Shown: in pieces, positions 8,933 to 17,199 of the stretch
Layout of the letters: each line of letters starts with the position of its first letter
Numbering within the stretch: position 1 is the first letter of the stretch
Assembly (NCBI GenBank): GCA_020436935.1
Contig: JAGQWX010000049.1
Coordinates: forward strand, 1-38,954
Origin: Saprospiraceae bacterium
Lineage (GTDB): Bacteria; Bacteroidota; Bacteroidia; Chitinophagales; Saprospiraceae
Direction of reading: 5' to 3'
DNA length: 38,954 nucleotides
Made by a program: the position numbers and the translations under genes
Notes under the pieces: model-generated
What the model was told of the DNA's origin: nothing
The model's input: only the letters and a program-made list of their open reading frames with translations
Database searches by the model: none

Positions 8933-10198
8933 TCACCTTACTTTGAGTGTGATGATGCCAATGATGGCCAGGATGATGGTGACAATCCAGAACCTTACCG
9001 CGATCTTGGCCTCATGCATTCCATTTTTCTGATAATGATGGTGCAAAGGCGCCATTTTAAATATCCTCCTGCCTTCTCCGTACTTCCTTTTGGTGTATTT
9101 GAAATATCCTACCTGCAGCACTACAGAAAGATTTTCTACAACAAAAATTCCACACAGTATGGGCAGCAATAGCTCTTTTCTAAGCAAGAGTGCCATGACG
9201 GCTATAATTCCTCCTATTGTCAAACTTCCGGTATCGCCCATAAATACCCTGGCCGGATAAGAATTGTGCCAGAGAAATCCTATGCAAGCTCCCACAAAAC
9301 ACGATGCGAATATGGTCAGCTCACTGATGTTGGGCAGATAAAAAATATTGAGATAATCCGCAATGATCGTATTACCCGAGACATAGGCAAAAATGGCCAG
9401 TGCCATTCCTATGATGGCAGATACCCCTGCTGCGAGTCCGTCCAGACCGTCCGTAAGGTTGGCTGCATTGGATATCGCCGTCACAATAAATATGACGATG
9501 GGTATAAATATCAGCCAAAGCCACACCTGCGAATTCTTAACAAACAAATCTGAGATCACCTGATAATCAAAGCTGTTGTCTTTGAGCAAAGGCACGTTGG
9601 TCAAGGTAGTCTTGACGTAAGCCATGTCTCTGACGCCTGCTTGCGTGTTCACAGTCGGCACCACAGTCTGGTAGGTTCTTGTAATTTCATAACCTCCTTT
9701 CTGAGCCTCCGCCAGTGGCATTCTCACTACGATGTCTTCATGTAACAGCATGATGCTGCCGATGAATAGTCCAAGTGTCACCTGACCAATGATTTTGGTA
9801 GTGCTCTTCAGGCCCGCTTTGTTCTTTTTGAAGACTTTGATATAATCGTCTGCAAATCCAATCAAACCTAGCCAAACTGTGGTCACCAACATTATAATAA
9901 GGTAAATGTTGTCTATCTTTCCGAAGAGAAGACACGGTATCATAATAGCTGCTATTATGATAAAGCCGCCCATCGTCGGTGTGCCTTCCTTCTCTTTCTG
10001 TCCCGTCAGACCAAGGTCACGGACAGTTTCCCCCACTTGCAATCTTTTCAAATAACTTACGATCCTTTTTCCAAGCACCAATGATATCACGAGTGATAAA
10101 ATGATGGCTGAACTGGATCTAAAGGTGATGTACTGAAATAAGCCCGCCCCCGGCAGGTCAAATTGTTTATCCAAAAAATCAAATAAATAGTACAGCAT
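8933..10198 (-). CDS. mraY: Phospho-N-acetylmuramoyl-pentapeptide transferase MraY
   Basis: Integral membrane enzyme that transfers phospho-MurNAc-pentapeptide to undecaprenyl phosphate, making lipid I. Catalytic aspartates are in FADDYIK and [10 protein letters not shown], with FMGDTGSL and the HHHYQKNG loop also present. At 421 residues it is about 60 longer than E. coli MraY. The excess is an insertion (about residues 155-215, [20 protein letters not shown] onward) between membrane helices, a feature I recall from other Bacteroidota MraY proteins. It lies 121 bp after murE, an unusually wide gap in this cluster that contains a terminator-like hairpin. Confidence 0.97.
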   Translation of the reverse strand: MLYYLFDFLDKQFDLPGAGLFQYITFRSSSAIILSLVISLVLGKRIVSYLKRLQVGETVRDLGLTGQKEKEGTPTMGGFIIIAAIMIPCLLFGKIDNIYLIIMLVTTVWLGLIGFADDYIKVFKKNKAGLKSTTKIIGQVTLGLFIGSIMLLHEDIVVRMPLAEAQKGGYEITRTYQTVVPTVNTQAGVRDMAYVKTTLTNVPLLKDNSFDYQVISDLFVKNSQVWLWLIFIPIVIFIVTAISNAANLTDGLDGLAAGVSAIIGMALAIFAYVSGNTIIADYLNIFYLPNISELTIFASCFVGACIGFLWHNSYPARVFMGDTGSLTIGGIIAVMALLLRKELLLPILCGIFVVENLSVVLQVGYFKYTKRKYGEGRRIFKMAPLHHHYQKNGMHEAKIAVRFWIVTIILAIIGIITLKVR

Positions 10199-10224
10199 AT
10201 CTTCGCTTAAAACCTTTTCATTTT

Positions 10225-10279
10225 AAAAAAACAGTGCAGTGTAATGTTTCCGGACTTTTCCGGTAGGGATTACACTGCA
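10225..10279 (-). terminator. Terminator-like hairpin between murE and mraY
   Basis: An 11-bp perfect inverted repeat, TGCAGTGTAAT at 10235-10245 and ATTACACTGCA at 10269-10279, encloses a second small stem (CCGGA 10250-10254 with TCCGG 10259-10263). On the minus strand, three bases after the stem, there is a run of seven T (10231-10225). This has the form of an intrinsic terminator in the direction of the dcw operon. It sits after murE and only 27 bp before the mraY start codon. It may be a partial terminator or attenuator, since no separate promoter fits in the remaining space. Confidence 0.7.
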
Positions 10280-10319
10280 GCTGCTAAACCAACCTGAGAA
10301 TGATTAATAGAACCTCTCT

Positions 10320-11789
10320 TTAGGTCTTGGAAGACAGTGTTTCTTCCAGTACCTTTTTATCTTCGAAGGGAAATCTTTCTCCCTTTATTTCCTGGTATTT
10401 CTCATGGCCTTTGCCTGCTACAAGCACTATGTCTTCCGACTGAGCCAGCATGACTGCAGTGCGGATGGCTTGTGTTCTGTCGGCAATGGCCAAAACTTTA
10501 TTTTTCAATCCGCCCGGTACTCCTTCAAGTACCTGGTCAATGATCAGCTGCGGATCTTCGCTCCTGGGGTTATCGCTGGTGACGATGACCTTATCGCTGA
10601 GTCGGGCAGCTATCGCTCCCATTTCTGGTCTTTTGGACCTGTCCCGGTCGCCCCCGCACCCAAATACCGTGATGAGGGAGGTTCCGCTTTTTTTTGTTTT
10701 TTTCAGGGTTTGCAGCACATTTTCAAGTGCATCCGGCGTATGTGCATAATCCACAACTCCGGTTATTTTTGTGTTTTCTGTTTTTACTATTCCAAGCCTT
10801 CCTTCAGCTCCGGGCAGCATGGACAAGTGTTGAAGTATCAGGTCACTTTCGTATCCCATTTCTTTTGCCACAGCGTATACGGCTGTAAGATTGTAGGCAT
10901 TGAATTCTCCCATGATTTGGGTATATACTTCTTTGCCATCCATCACCATAGCCAGTCCACTGGTATCATTCGAAATGATTTTACACCGGTAATCTGCCAT
11001 GCTTTTCAGACCGTATGTCTTTACTGATGCTTTGGTATGGTCAGCCATAGACAAACCATTTTTATCATCCGCATTAACGATGGCGACTGCATCCTTGTCT
11101 AGTCCGTCGAAAAATTTCTTTTTTGCTTTTTTATAGCTCAGAAAATCTCCGTGATAATCGAGGTGATCGTGAGTGATGTTCGTAAAAATCGCCGCCTTGA
11201 AAGGCAATCCATAAACCCGGTTTTGATCGAGTGCATGACTGCTTACTTCCATGAAAGCGTGGGTGCATCCTGCATTTACCATTTGTTGCATCAATGATGC
11301 GATGCCTTCTGCGTCGGGTGTCGTGTGGGTTGCCGGAATCAACTTACCTGCAATCAGGTTTTCTACAGTTGATAACAGCCCGCAAGTGTAACCCATAGAA
11401 GAAAACAGCTGGTACAACAAGGTTGCAACCGTAGTTTTTCCATTGGTTCCCGTGACGCCAATAATGGTCATTTTTTGCGCCGGATGATCGTAATAGGCCT
11501 GGCATATCTTTGCATAGGCAATGCTCGGGTCACTGTTTTTGATGTAAGTAACCGTTTCGGCAAGTACCGAAGGCAATGTCTGACACAATATCACATTCGC
11601 CCCATTTGCAACAGCAGTATTGATGTAGTCATGACCATCAGCTTTACTGCCTTTGATGGCTGCAAAAACATAATGCTCACGCACTTTTCTGCTGTCAAGG
11701 CTGATGCCTTTTACAATTCCGGATGGAGTCGCACCGTGCCACTCACATTCTAAATCTCCCAGTATTTCAAACAACTTTTGTGCTTCCAA
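10320..11789 (-). CDS. murE: UDP-MurNAc-tripeptide ligase MurE (meso-diaminopimelate type)
   Basis: Cytoplasmic ATP-dependent ligase that adds the third amino acid to the peptidoglycan stem. The Mur-ligase P-loop GTNGKTT is at residues 114-120 and THDHLDYHGDFLSYKKAKKK is the central-domain signature. The motif DNPRSEDP at about residue 405 contains DNPR, which in MurE selects meso-diaminopimelate over lysine, so a DAP-type peptidoglycan is predicted. The length of 489 residues is standard. It starts 14 bp after ftsI. The downstream 121-bp gap before mraY holds a terminator-like hairpin. No murF or ddl gene is present in the cluster. Confidence 0.97.
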   Translation of the reverse strand: MEAQKLFEILGDLECEWHGATPSGIVKGISLDSRKVREHYVFAAIKGSKADGHDYINTAVANGANVILCQTLPSVLAETVTYIKNSDPSIAYAKICQAYYDHPAQKMTIIGVTGTNGKTTVATLLYQLFSSMGYTCGLLSTVENLIAGKLIPATHTTPDAEGIASLMQQMVNAGCTHAFMEVSSHALDQNRVYGLPFKAAIFTNITHDHLDYHGDFLSYKKAKKKFFDGLDKDAVAIVNADDKNGLSMADHTKASVKTYGLKSMADYRCKIISNDTSGLAMVMDGKEVYTQIMGEFNAYNLTAVYAVAKEMGYESDLILQHLSMLPGAEGRLGIVKTENTKITGVVDYAHTPDALENVLQTLKKTKKSGTSLITVFGCGGDRDRSKRPEMGAIAARLSDKVIVTSDNPRSEDPQLIIDQVLEGVPGGLKNKVLAIADRTQAIRTAVMLAQSEDIVLVAGKGHEKYQEIKGERFPFEDKKVLEETLSSKT

Positions 11790-11803
11790 AGCAACTTATC
11801 TTT

Positions 11804-13909
11804 CTAATTTAAATATATCTGTATCCTTTGGCCTTTGATGGGCGTCCCGGGGCTCAGCGACATCCTCGTCACCTTTCCTTTCCCCTGTACAGCCACTCCC
11901 AGACCAAGATTCTCCAGGACATAAACAGCATCTCTGGCCCCCATTCCTCTCACGTCGGGCACCTTGCCTTTCACTATCTTTTTCTTTTCAATCAGCATTT
12001 TTGTTTCAAAAGGATCTACATACACCCATGCATTGTCGGTTTTGTTTTTGTAGGGTATTTGCAAATAATCAAATATGCCTTTGAAGTCAGTTGCAAAACC
12101 TGCATTGGTCTCTGGTATGATGCGTTCTCTAAGCGTCGTATCCAGCATTTGATTCGCCGGTTTGCACATGTCATGCTGCCAGGCCATGGTTTTTTCAGCG
12201 ATGGCTTTGAAAACGGGAGCTGCTACAGCACTGCCATAAAATGCTCCTTTGGGTTCATACAAGATGATGATCATACTGTATTGAGGAGCTTCTGCCGGAA
12301 AGTATCCTGCAAATGATGCATTGTACCGGGCATATTCATCCTTTTTGGTATAGTTGACCCTTGTAGTACCGGTCTTTCCTGCAATCCTGATATAGTCCGA
12401 CTTGATATTGGTCGCAGTACCGTGAAGCACTACATCTTCCATCATTTCTTTGGCCTTGAGTATATTTTCAGGTGATGCTATACGCTCCCTGAGTACTCTG
12501 GGCTCAAACTTTTTCACTTTCCCGTTTTCGCCTTTGATTTCACTGACGAGGTAGGGCTTCATGACTCTTCCACCGTTGGCCACACCATTATAAAAGGTGA
12601 GCATTTGCAGAGGTGTCATCGCAAGTTCATATCCGTATGCCATCCAGGGCACTGTGGTTTTATACCATATGCTGTCATCTCTGACAGGGTCCTTTACTAC
12701 AGGTTGCGCCTCTCCTTCGATTTCTACACCCGTTTTCTCGGTGAGACCAAATTTTTCCAAATTTTTCCTCCACATGATCCTTCCTTCGAGCGACTGGTTG
12801 TATGCCTGATTGGCCAAAGTAGCAATGCCTATGTTTGAACTGATTGAAAAAGCTTCTTTCATCGTTACCACGCCTCTGCCATGCTCTTCAGAATCTCTGA
12901 TAAAGCGGTCGGCAAATTTTGTTGGCCTTCCTCCGTTCAGATTCACTTTGGTATCAAGGTCGGCTTTCTCATCTTCAAGCAGGGCAAGCACAGTAGCCAG
13001 TTTAATGGTAGAACCGGGTTCTCCCTTCTCTCCGATGGCGTAGTTGAGTACTTCTCTTGGAGTACCGTTGACGTTTGCCAGGTTGGAGATGGCTTTGATT
13101 TTGCCTGTTTCTGTTTCCATCATGATGGCTACACCCTTGGGTGCATCATATCTTAAGAGCGCCTTAGATAGTTCCTCATGTACCACATCCTGCAAGTGCA
13201 CATTGATGGTTGATACAATATCGTCTCCTCTTCTTGCTCCGAGTTCTGAGGGGTCATACACCGGCACCCAGACATTATGACTGAGTCGCTTTTGCAAAAC
13301 CTTGTCTGCCGGCCCACTCAGAAATTTGTCAAAAGCACCTTCAAGCCCGATTTTCGATGCATTCTCTCTATCCTCACCAATGGTTCTGGAAGCCAAATCC
13401 CTGAAAGGTTTGGTTCTTTTGCCATATTTCACCTCTATCAGACCTCCTTTGATTTTCCCTTCCCTGAGGATTGGAAAAGTTTTCAGCAATCTGTATTCAT
13501 CGACAGTTACTCCCTTGTCAATAAACAAGTATCTGTTTCCTTTCTTCCTGGCGCTTTTCAATGTCTGCGCCCATTCGTACTTTGACTTGTCTTTTCTGAT
13601 GGTTGTAGCCAAATAAAAAGCAAGTGAGTCAACTCCCGAATTGAAGACGTCATCTTTTGGAGCCTTCATGTCCATTCGAATTTCAAAGAACTGCAGCGAC
13701 GTAGCCAAAAGGCTTCCATCATCGGCGTAAATATCTCCTCTATCGGCGTTGAGTTCCTTCCACTTTACGTTTTTGGCACCCATTTTTCGCCACTTGTCTC
13801 CTTCCACCACACTGACCATAAATACACGGTATGCTATGATTGCAGACAGGATCCCAAAGACCATGACCACAAAATATGCCCGTGCGAGTAGTTCAGTTTT
13901 TTTATTCAT
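11804..13909 (-). CDS. ftsI: Class B penicillin-binding protein FtsI (PBP3-type) with PASTA domain
   Basis: Septal DD-transpeptidase that cross-links peptidoglycan at the division site. One N-terminal signal anchor lies at about residues 9-31, followed by the pedestal/dimerisation domain (GDIYADDGSLLATS). The transpeptidase motifs are STIK near residue 299, SSN near 354 and KTGT near 511. A single C-terminal PASTA domain follows (KGKVPDVRGMGARDAVYVL to the end), which accounts for the 701-residue length against 588 in E. coli. It lies 17 bp after the FtsL-like gene and 14 bp before murE, and is the likely partner of FtsW. Confidence 0.95.
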   Translation of the reverse strand: MNKKTELLARAYFVVMVFGILSAIIAYRVFMVSVVEGDKWRKMGAKNVKWKELNADRGDIYADDGSLLATSLQFFEIRMDMKAPKDDVFNSGVDSLAFYLATTIRKDKSKYEWAQTLKSARKKGNRYLFIDKGVTVDEYRLLKTFPILREGKIKGGLIEVKYGKRTKPFRDLASRTIGEDRENASKIGLEGAFDKFLSGPADKVLQKRLSHNVWVPVYDPSELGARRGDDIVSTINVHLQDVVHEELSKALLRYDAPKGVAIMMETETGKIKAISNLANVNGTPREVLNYAIGEKGEPGSTIKLATVLALLEDEKADLDTKVNLNGGRPTKFADRFIRDSEEHGRGVVTMKEAFSISSNIGIATLANQAYNQSLEGRIMWRKNLEKFGLTEKTGVEIEGEAQPVVKDPVRDDSIWYKTTVPWMAYGYELAMTPLQMLTFYNGVANGGRVMKPYLVSEIKGENGKVKKFEPRVLRERIASPENILKAKEMMEDVVLHGTATNIKSDYIRIAGKTGTTRVNYTKKDEYARYNASFAGYFPAEAPQYSMIIILYEPKGAFYGSAVAAPVFKAIAEKTMAWQHDMCKPANQMLDTTLRERIIPETNAGFATDFKGIFDYLQIPYKNKTDNAWVYVDPFETKMLIEKKKIVKGKVPDVRGMGARDAVYVLENLGLGVAVQGKGKVTRMSLSPGTPIKGQRIQIYLN

Positions 13910-13926
13910 ATAAAATACACCTCATC

Positions 13927-14250
13927 CTATTCTTTGGCTTCGGATTCCAGTTTGAGCGGCAACTTATTCAGGGGTTTCAATCCCTTTTCTTCCAGGTTTT
14001 TTGTCAACTGAGATTGCGTAGACTCATACATCAATTCCTGCTCAAGACTCATAGACTGCCAACGATAGTCATTGACTTCCTTCTTGAGTGCATCAATTTT
14101 ACGAATCGACCTCTCAGCGGCATGAGCATTCATGATGTAAAAGACTCCAATGCCCACTAAAAAGAAGACAAAGTGGAGGTTTACAAATAACCATTCAGCC
14201 CACCTGGATCTGATAAAAGTTGTAGCTTTCTTATCCTTAGAACCAGCCAT
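13927..14250 (-). CDS. ftsL: FtsL-like division protein
   Basis: Small bitopic protein of 107 residues. A basic N-terminus (SKDKKATTFIRSRWAEW) precedes one transmembrane helix at about residues 20-40 and then a heptad-rich, coiled-coil-prone stretch (RSIRKIDALKKEVNDYRWQSMSLEQEL). This is the architecture of FtsL, which with FtsQ and FtsB activates FtsW-FtsI. Sequence identity across this family is very low, so the call relies on topology and on its fixed place between rsmH (68 bp upstream) and ftsI (17 bp downstream). Confidence 0.8.
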   Translation of the reverse strand: MAGSKDKKATTFIRSRWAEWLFVNLHFVFFLVGIGVFYIMNAHAAERSIRKIDALKKEVNDYRWQSMSLEQELMYESTQSQLTKNLEEKGLKPLNKLPLKLESEAKE

Positions 14251-14318
14251 TATTTCAATTTTTATGTATCACTTTTCAATAATATCCTGAAAATATGACA
14301 CTTAAATATTAATTTATT

Positions 14319-15218
14319 CTATATCTTTTGTGCCACTCGGAGCTTTGCACTTCTTGACCTTGGATTGACTTTCTGTTCTTTAAAGTCTGGGACGATGGGC
14401 TTTTTTGTGATGATTTCAAAGGGTTTGTGTATCACTCCAAAATCATCTCTGATGATCTCACCACTGGTATTGCCGGTTTTAAACAAGTTTTTGACCAAGC
14501 GGTCTTCCAGCGAATGGTAAGACATGACCACAAATCTTCCCCCGGGCTTCAGCAAGGCTGCCGCGTCGGTGAGAAATTTTTCTAGTCCTTTTATCTCGCC
14601 ATTTACTTCTATACGCAGAGCCTGATACACTTGCGCATAATACTTGTTGGCAGGTCCCATAGCTGTCTTGTCCAGAATGGCGTTGAGCTGCATGGTGGTG
14701 TCCAGCGCTCTGTGCTTTCTGTGTTCGGCTATAGCCTTTGCCAGCGTCTTAGCGTTGCGTACTTCTCCATACTCAGAGAACAAGGCCTGAAGATCTTCCT
14801 CGCTGAATTCATTGAGAATCAGTCTGGCGTCGATCGGATTGGCCTGGTTCATCCGCATGTCGAGAGGTGCGTCAAACCTGAATGAAAATCCCCTTTCCGG
14901 TACATCAATCTGATGTGAAGAGATCCCCAGGTCCGCAAGTATGCCGTCTAAACCATTTACTCCGTACAAGCGCATAAATTTTTCAATAAACTTATAGTTG
15001 CTTTGTATCAGCGTAAAATTGGCATCATCTGGTGCATTGTCCCATGCATCGTCGTCCATGTCAAAAGCGTACAAATGCCCGTTGGCACTTATATTTTTCA
15101 AAATCGTCTTGGAATGTCCGCCAGCTCCGAATGTTGCATCAACATATGCCCCATCGGGTCTGATTTTTAAGGACTCAATACATTGCGAAAGGAGGACAGG
15201 TATGTGATAATCAGACAT
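14319..15218 (-). CDS. rsmH: 16S rRNA (cytosine-1402-N4)-methyltransferase RsmH (MraW)
   Basis: SAM-dependent methyltransferase acting on C1402 in the decoding centre of 16S rRNA. The family opening MSDYHIPVLLSQCIESL is followed by the SAM motif YVDATFGAGGHSKTIL, DGILADLGISSHQID, and the C-terminal VMSYHSLEDRLVKNLF. An ORF continues upstream to 15290, but the extra 24 residues lie within mraZ and carry no conserved sequence, so the ATG at 15216-15218 is chosen. That gives 299 residues, the normal length, with an 8-bp overlap onto the mraZ stop. Confidence 0.95.
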   Translation of the reverse strand: MSDYHIPVLLSQCIESLKIRPDGAYVDATFGAGGHSKTILKNISANGHLYAFDMDDDAWDNAPDDANFTLIQSNYKFIEKFMRLYGVNGLDGILADLGISSHQIDVPERGFSFRFDAPLDMRMNQANPIDARLILNEFSEEDLQALFSEYGEVRNAKTLAKAIAEHRKHRALDTTMQLNAILDKTAMGPANKYYAQVYQALRIEVNGEIKGLEKFLTDAAALLKPGGRFVVMSYHSLEDRLVKNLFKTGNTSGEIIRDDFGVIHKPFEIITKKPIVPDFKEQKVNPRSRSAKLRVAQKI

Positions 15219-15681
15219 TTTGATTGTCTTTGGTGTTGTTGGTCGCAAAAACCTCTTGTACCAAACTAGAAAAATCTTCAGGTTCCTCATTGATCATCTG
15301 CTGATAGCCTTCCTTAGACCACAGCTCGATCATGTTGTTGAAAGCAAAGAGAATTACTTCTTTGTCAATGCCGGCATACGTGCGCAAAGGCGCAGGCAGC
15401 AAAATTCGATCAGCACTGTCATTGGTCACCTCAGTTGCTCCCCTGTAGAAATATCTAATGACATCACGATGTCTCTTGTCGTAGATATTGAGTTGGTTTA
15501 TTTCTTTCGTCTTTTGTTCCCAAACTTCTTTGGGATACATTATAAGATTGTTGTCAAATCCCCGGTTTATGATGAACTCAAGCGTTCGCTTGTCTCCTAA
15601 GGCAGATATGAGTTTTTGTGGCAGTTTGATCCTGCCACGGTCGTCTATTTTACACTCATATTCACCTGAAAGTGAAATCAT
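15211..15681 (-). CDS. mraZ: Transcriptional regulator MraZ
   Basis: AbrB-fold DNA-binding protein that oligomerises and controls its own dcw operon by binding repeated TGGG-type boxes upstream. Two SpoVT/AbrB-like halves are visible: GEYECKIDDRGRIKLPQKL at residues 5-23, and TEVTNDSADRILLPAPLRTYAGI in the second half. Each has the DxxGR/DRxxLP core. The length of 156 residues is normal. It is the first gene of the cluster, and candidate operator repeats lie 41-65 bp upstream of its ATG. Confidence 0.95.
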   Translation of the reverse strand: MISLSGEYECKIDDRGRIKLPQKLISALGDKRTLEFIINRGFDNNLIMYPKEVWEQKTKEINQLNIYDKRHRDVIRYFYRGATEVTNDSADRILLPAPLRTYAGIDKEVILFAFNNMIELWSKEGYQQMINEEPEDFSSLVQEVFATNNTKDNQNV

Positions 15682-15702
15682 CTTTTAAACCGGTTGATAA
15701 AA

Positions 15703-15710
15703 CAAACATA
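15703..15710 (-). promoter_or_regulatory. Candidate -7 element of the mraZ promoter
   Basis: The minus-strand sequence TATGTTTG matches the Bacteroidota -7 consensus TAnnTTTG. It lies 22-29 bp upstream of the mraZ ATG. No convincing -33 TTTG is found at the expected spacing, and the MraZ boxes occupy that place. Confidence 0.45.
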
Positions 15711-15721
15711 AATCATCCGAT

Positions 15722-15746
15722 TTACATTTTTTACCATTTTATCCCA
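15722..15746 (-). promoter_or_regulatory. Candidate MraZ operator boxes
   Basis: Read on the minus strand, TGGGA (15746-15742), TGGTA (15736-15732) and TGTAA (15726-15722) are spaced by exactly five bases each. This gives the 10-bp periodicity known for MraZ boxes in E. coli (TGGGA-N5-TGGGA-N5). The second and third boxes are degenerate. The position just upstream of the candidate -7 element fits autoregulation of the dcw operon. Confidence 0.5.
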
Positions 15747-15809
15747 CAAAATTCAAAATAGAGAGAAAATATAGCAATTTTTAATCATGTGTTATCAAAG
15801 TGTTGTCGC

Positions 15810-15832
15810 TTTGTCAACAATCGGTTGACAAA
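15810..15832. repeat. Perfect palindrome TTTGTCAAC-N5-GTTGACAAA
   Basis: TTTGTCAAC (15810-15818) and GTTGACAAA (15824-15832) form a perfect 9-bp inverted repeat with a five-base spacer, about 130 bp upstream of mraZ and 420 bp upstream of the plus-strand gene at 16253. There is no T-tract next to it, so it looks more like a binding site for a dimeric protein than a terminator. The factor is unknown. Confidence 0.5.
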
Positions 15833-16037
15833 ATGAACAATTTTCACAACAATTTAAGAAATCCAAATAAACATGACATTATTTATTAATATATTATAAT
15901 ACTAATATGTAGCTTATTTTAAAATAATTGTTTAAACATTTGATTATTTTATATATAATAATGCGCAATTTATTTTTGAAATGTTTCTTTCTGGTTCATA
16001 TCAAAAATCAAGTACCATTGCTCCACCAATTGGCTTT

Positions 16038-16181
16038 TGGGGAAAAAATGGGAAGAAAATGAAAAATTTGATTCGAAATTATGATTTTGTGCCACTTTGT
16101 GCGGCAAATGAATGCACCTGCACGCCTTTTTGGGAGAACGATGGGAGAAATAATGTCCCGAATGGGAAATATGGGATGGGA
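16038..16181 (+). repeat. Cluster of TGGGA words upstream of 16253
   Basis: TGGGG at 16038 and TGGGA at 16049, 16131, 16142, 16163, 16172 and 16177 all lie on the plus strand. Two pairs are spaced by exactly 11 bp. The word is that of MraZ boxes, but the spacing differs from the 10-bp standard and the orientation faces the 16253 gene rather than mraZ. Confidence 0.4.
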
Positions 16182-16252
16182 CAATTAATTAACACTCGCT
16201 GTCAAACTTTTATCACTAGGCATCTGTTCCAATGGTATAAAGAACAGATATT

Positions 16253-16561
16253 ATGCAACCGGAATTTGATACAATGGTAGAAGCCATCGAAAGATTGAGG
16301 GCTCTTGGTTATACTTACGACTTCAACCTCAGGCCAGATTGCCTGGAATGTAGCAGTGAAGAAAAATCACTCAGCCCGGATGAATTTGAAATCGACAAAA
16401 TTTACAGGTTTGACGGCATGACCAACCCAGATGACGAAAGCATCCTCTATGCCATCTCTTCCAAAGATCATAATATGAAAGGAATTTTGGTCAATGGGTA
16501 TGGTCCTGATTCAGACCCGTTTTCCCAGGAAATGATTGAAAAGCTTGCACAGCGGTTCTGA
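16253..16561 (+). CDS. Small conserved Bacteroidota protein (mislabelled 'PRPP synthetase' family)
   Basis: Acidic protein of 102 residues. From memory it resembles a family of roughly 100-residue Bacteroidota proteins that automatic pipelines label phosphoribosylpyrophosphate synthetase. The shared pattern is an N-terminal helix (MVEAIERLRALGYTYDFNL), a CxxC-like LRPDCLECSSE stretch, a DEFEIDKIYRFDGMTNPDDE core and ILYAISSKDHNMKGILVNGYG. It is far too short for real PRPP synthetase and lacks its PRPP-binding and catalytic motifs, so no enzyme function should be inferred. The start at 16253 follows an AT-rich TATT; the ATG at codon 8 is an alternative. It stands 224 bp before the toxin-antitoxin pair, on the same strand. 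Confidence 0.75.
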   Translation: MQPEFDTMVEAIERLRALGYTYDFNLRPDCLECSSEEKSLSPDEFEIDKIYRFDGMTNPDDESILYAISSKDHNMKGILVNGYGPDSDPFSQEMIEKLAQRF

Positions 16562-16785
16562 TTGGTGTAAACCAACAGATAAAGCTTCATTATCAATTCA
16601 GTATCCGACAAAGGACAAATTTTCCCGAAAAAATATCTATGAGCCTTTCAATTTCCTAATATACTTAGATGGGATGGCCATTTTGATAAAAAAAATTAAT
16701 ACAAATACACAAAAAAGGCAAAGCTTATTGACAAACCACGAAAAAAACACGTAATTTGTCATTAATAAAACGACAATTTTCCAAA

Positions 16786-17199
16786 ATGACAACCATAAAG
16801 CTATCTCACAAACAAACAGATGACAATAGTCTGTTCCAAATCATCTCAGACATTCAGCGTGGTTTGTCATACGTCAATTTTAAAAATATCGCCCAAAAAA
16901 CAGCCTTTACCCTCAGCGATTGGTCATCCTACCTCCACCTCTCCGAAAGATCACTCCAGAGGTACGAAAAAGAAAACAAGTCCTTTGACCCTTTACAATC
17001 ACAACAAATTGTAAGGATTGCCATGTTGTACAACAGAGGAGAAGATGTTTTTGGCAGCCTTGAAAAATTCAACAAATGGATGTCATGGGAAAGTATAGCA
17101 CTTGGTGGCATCAAGCCAAAACAACTCCTGGACACTACATTCGGCATTGAGATGATCGAAGATGAGCTCACGAGGATAGAGCATGGTGTATTGGCATGA
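16786..17199 (+). CDS. Antitoxin of a RES-Xre system (Xre/MbcA/ParS, DUF2384)
   Basis: Predicted antitoxin that binds and neutralises the RES toxin encoded immediately downstream and probably represses the operon. An N-terminal helix-turn-helix lies at about residues 43-61 (LSDWSSYLHLSERSLQRYE). The C-terminal DUF2384-type domain shows DVFGSLEKFNKWMSWESIAL followed by GGIKPKQLLDTTFGIEMIED and a final RIEHGVLA. The reading frame continues upstream to a TTG at 16756, but the ATG at 16786 is preferred and gives 137 residues. The stop overlaps the toxin start by 4 bp (ATGA), typical of coupled toxin-antitoxin genes. Confidence 0.88.
   Translation: MTTIKLSHKQTDDNSLFQIISDIQRGLSYVNFKNIAQKTAFTLSDWSSYLHLSERSLQRYEKENKSFDPLQSQQIVRIAMLYNRGEDVFGSLEKFNKWMSWESIALGGIKPKQLLDTTFGIEMIEDELTRIEHGVLA

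Larger units (their letters stand above)
15682..16252. other. AT-rich intergenic region between mraZ and 16253
   Basis: No convincing gene is seen in these 571 bp. Apart from the mraZ promoter it holds a perfect 9-bp inverted repeat (15810-15832), a very AT-rich stretch (about 15840-15970), and a series of seven TGGGR words on the plus strand between 16038 and 16181. A 99-codon plus-strand ORF (15981-16280) overlaps the next gene, has a composition unlike a normal protein and was not accepted. Confidence 0.6.

Noticed and set aside
15219-15290. Longer start of rsmH
   Set aside because: The extra 24 codons lie within mraZ and precede the well-conserved MSDYHIPVL start.
15981-16280. A 99-codon plus-strand ORF upstream of the 16253 gene
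   Set aside because: It overlaps the start of a better gene in another frame, has Trp/Cys/Asn-rich composition without domain-like pattern, and spans the TGGGA repeat words.
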